DNA of 64,000 bases from Afipia sp. Root123D2 (lineage in GTDB: Bacteria; Pseudomonadota; Alphaproteobacteria; Rhizobiales; Xanthobacteraceae), in NCBI RefSeq assembly GCF_001425835.1, contig NZ_LMDP01000003.1, positions 132,001 to 196,000 on the forward strand. The letters are read 5' to 3'. The position numbers and the translations under genes were made by a program. Below the pieces are notes generated by a model, which did no database searches, was not told the origin of the DNA, and saw only the letters and a list, made by a program, of their open reading frames with translations. Positions within the stretch are counted from its first letter, which is position 1, and every line of letters starts with the position of its first letter. Below, one piece after another: positions 63,961 through 64,000 of this stretch.

Positions 63961-64000
63961 TATCTGACACGTATTTTGGGCTGCGTCCAAATTGTCAACG

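Overview
The window reads as alphaproteobacterial DNA, most likely a Hyphomicrobiales relative of Bradyrhizobium, Afipia or Rhodopseudomonas. This rests on protein style, the IS3-family element and the rhizobial-type NHEJ genes, not on a marker gene. Three accessory blocks lie side by side. No rRNA, tRNA or CRISPR array was recognised.

Block 1 (1-26,071) is a catabolic and uptake island. It starts with a five-gene peptide/nickel-type ABC importer, plus strand and cut at the window edge. A minus-strand operon follows: acyl-CoA ligase, aldehyde dehydrogenase, VOC protein, and glycolate oxidase GlcD, GlcE and GlcF. Then come glutathione reductase, a divergent FadR-type GntR regulator, a sugar-type ABC importer, a class III CoA-transferase, a GMC alcohol dehydrogenase and an enoyl-CoA hydratase pseudogene. 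Five promoter regions carry tandem TGGT-N3-ACCA operator-like sites of one design, so the block looks like one regulon. The enzymes fit stepwise oxidation of an alcohol or glycol/polyether to an acid, CoA activation and glycolate oxidation; the substrate is inferred. The block is decaying: an IS3-family copy cuts off the transporter ATPase, the enoyl-CoA hydratase is frameshifted, and a TetR gene survives only as a C-terminal piece.

Block 2 (26,181 to about 49,600) is part of an integrative/conjugative or plasmid-like element. It holds a ribbon-helix-helix protein, TraG, a relaxase with an oriT-like palindrome, a lytic transglycosylase, a TraF-type peptidase, DUF2840, a RepA-like initiator with three iteron-like repeats, small regulators, DUF736, DUF2493, a Toprim protein, a very large methylase/Strawberry-notch helicase, a ParB-like protein and an ArdC-like antirestriction protein. 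Cargo is TenA and a VapC-type toxin-antitoxin pair. The trb mating-pair genes expected after TraG and the RHH gene are absent, so the element is truncated or rearranged at the junction with block 1. Two families of conserved leader sequence recur ahead of its genes.

Block 3 (about 49,600-64,000) is a DNA-repair and defence island: two stand-alone ATP-dependent DNA ligases, Ku, a Nudix hydrolase, a YfcE-like phosphoesterase, YedK/HMCES, a dead dinB and several small conserved proteins. It ends with a translationally coupled pair: a pseudokinase-SF1 helicase fusion and a two-HKD phospholipase D-family protein. This matches the domain layout of a type I Mokosh anti-phage system and is the most notable locus in the window.
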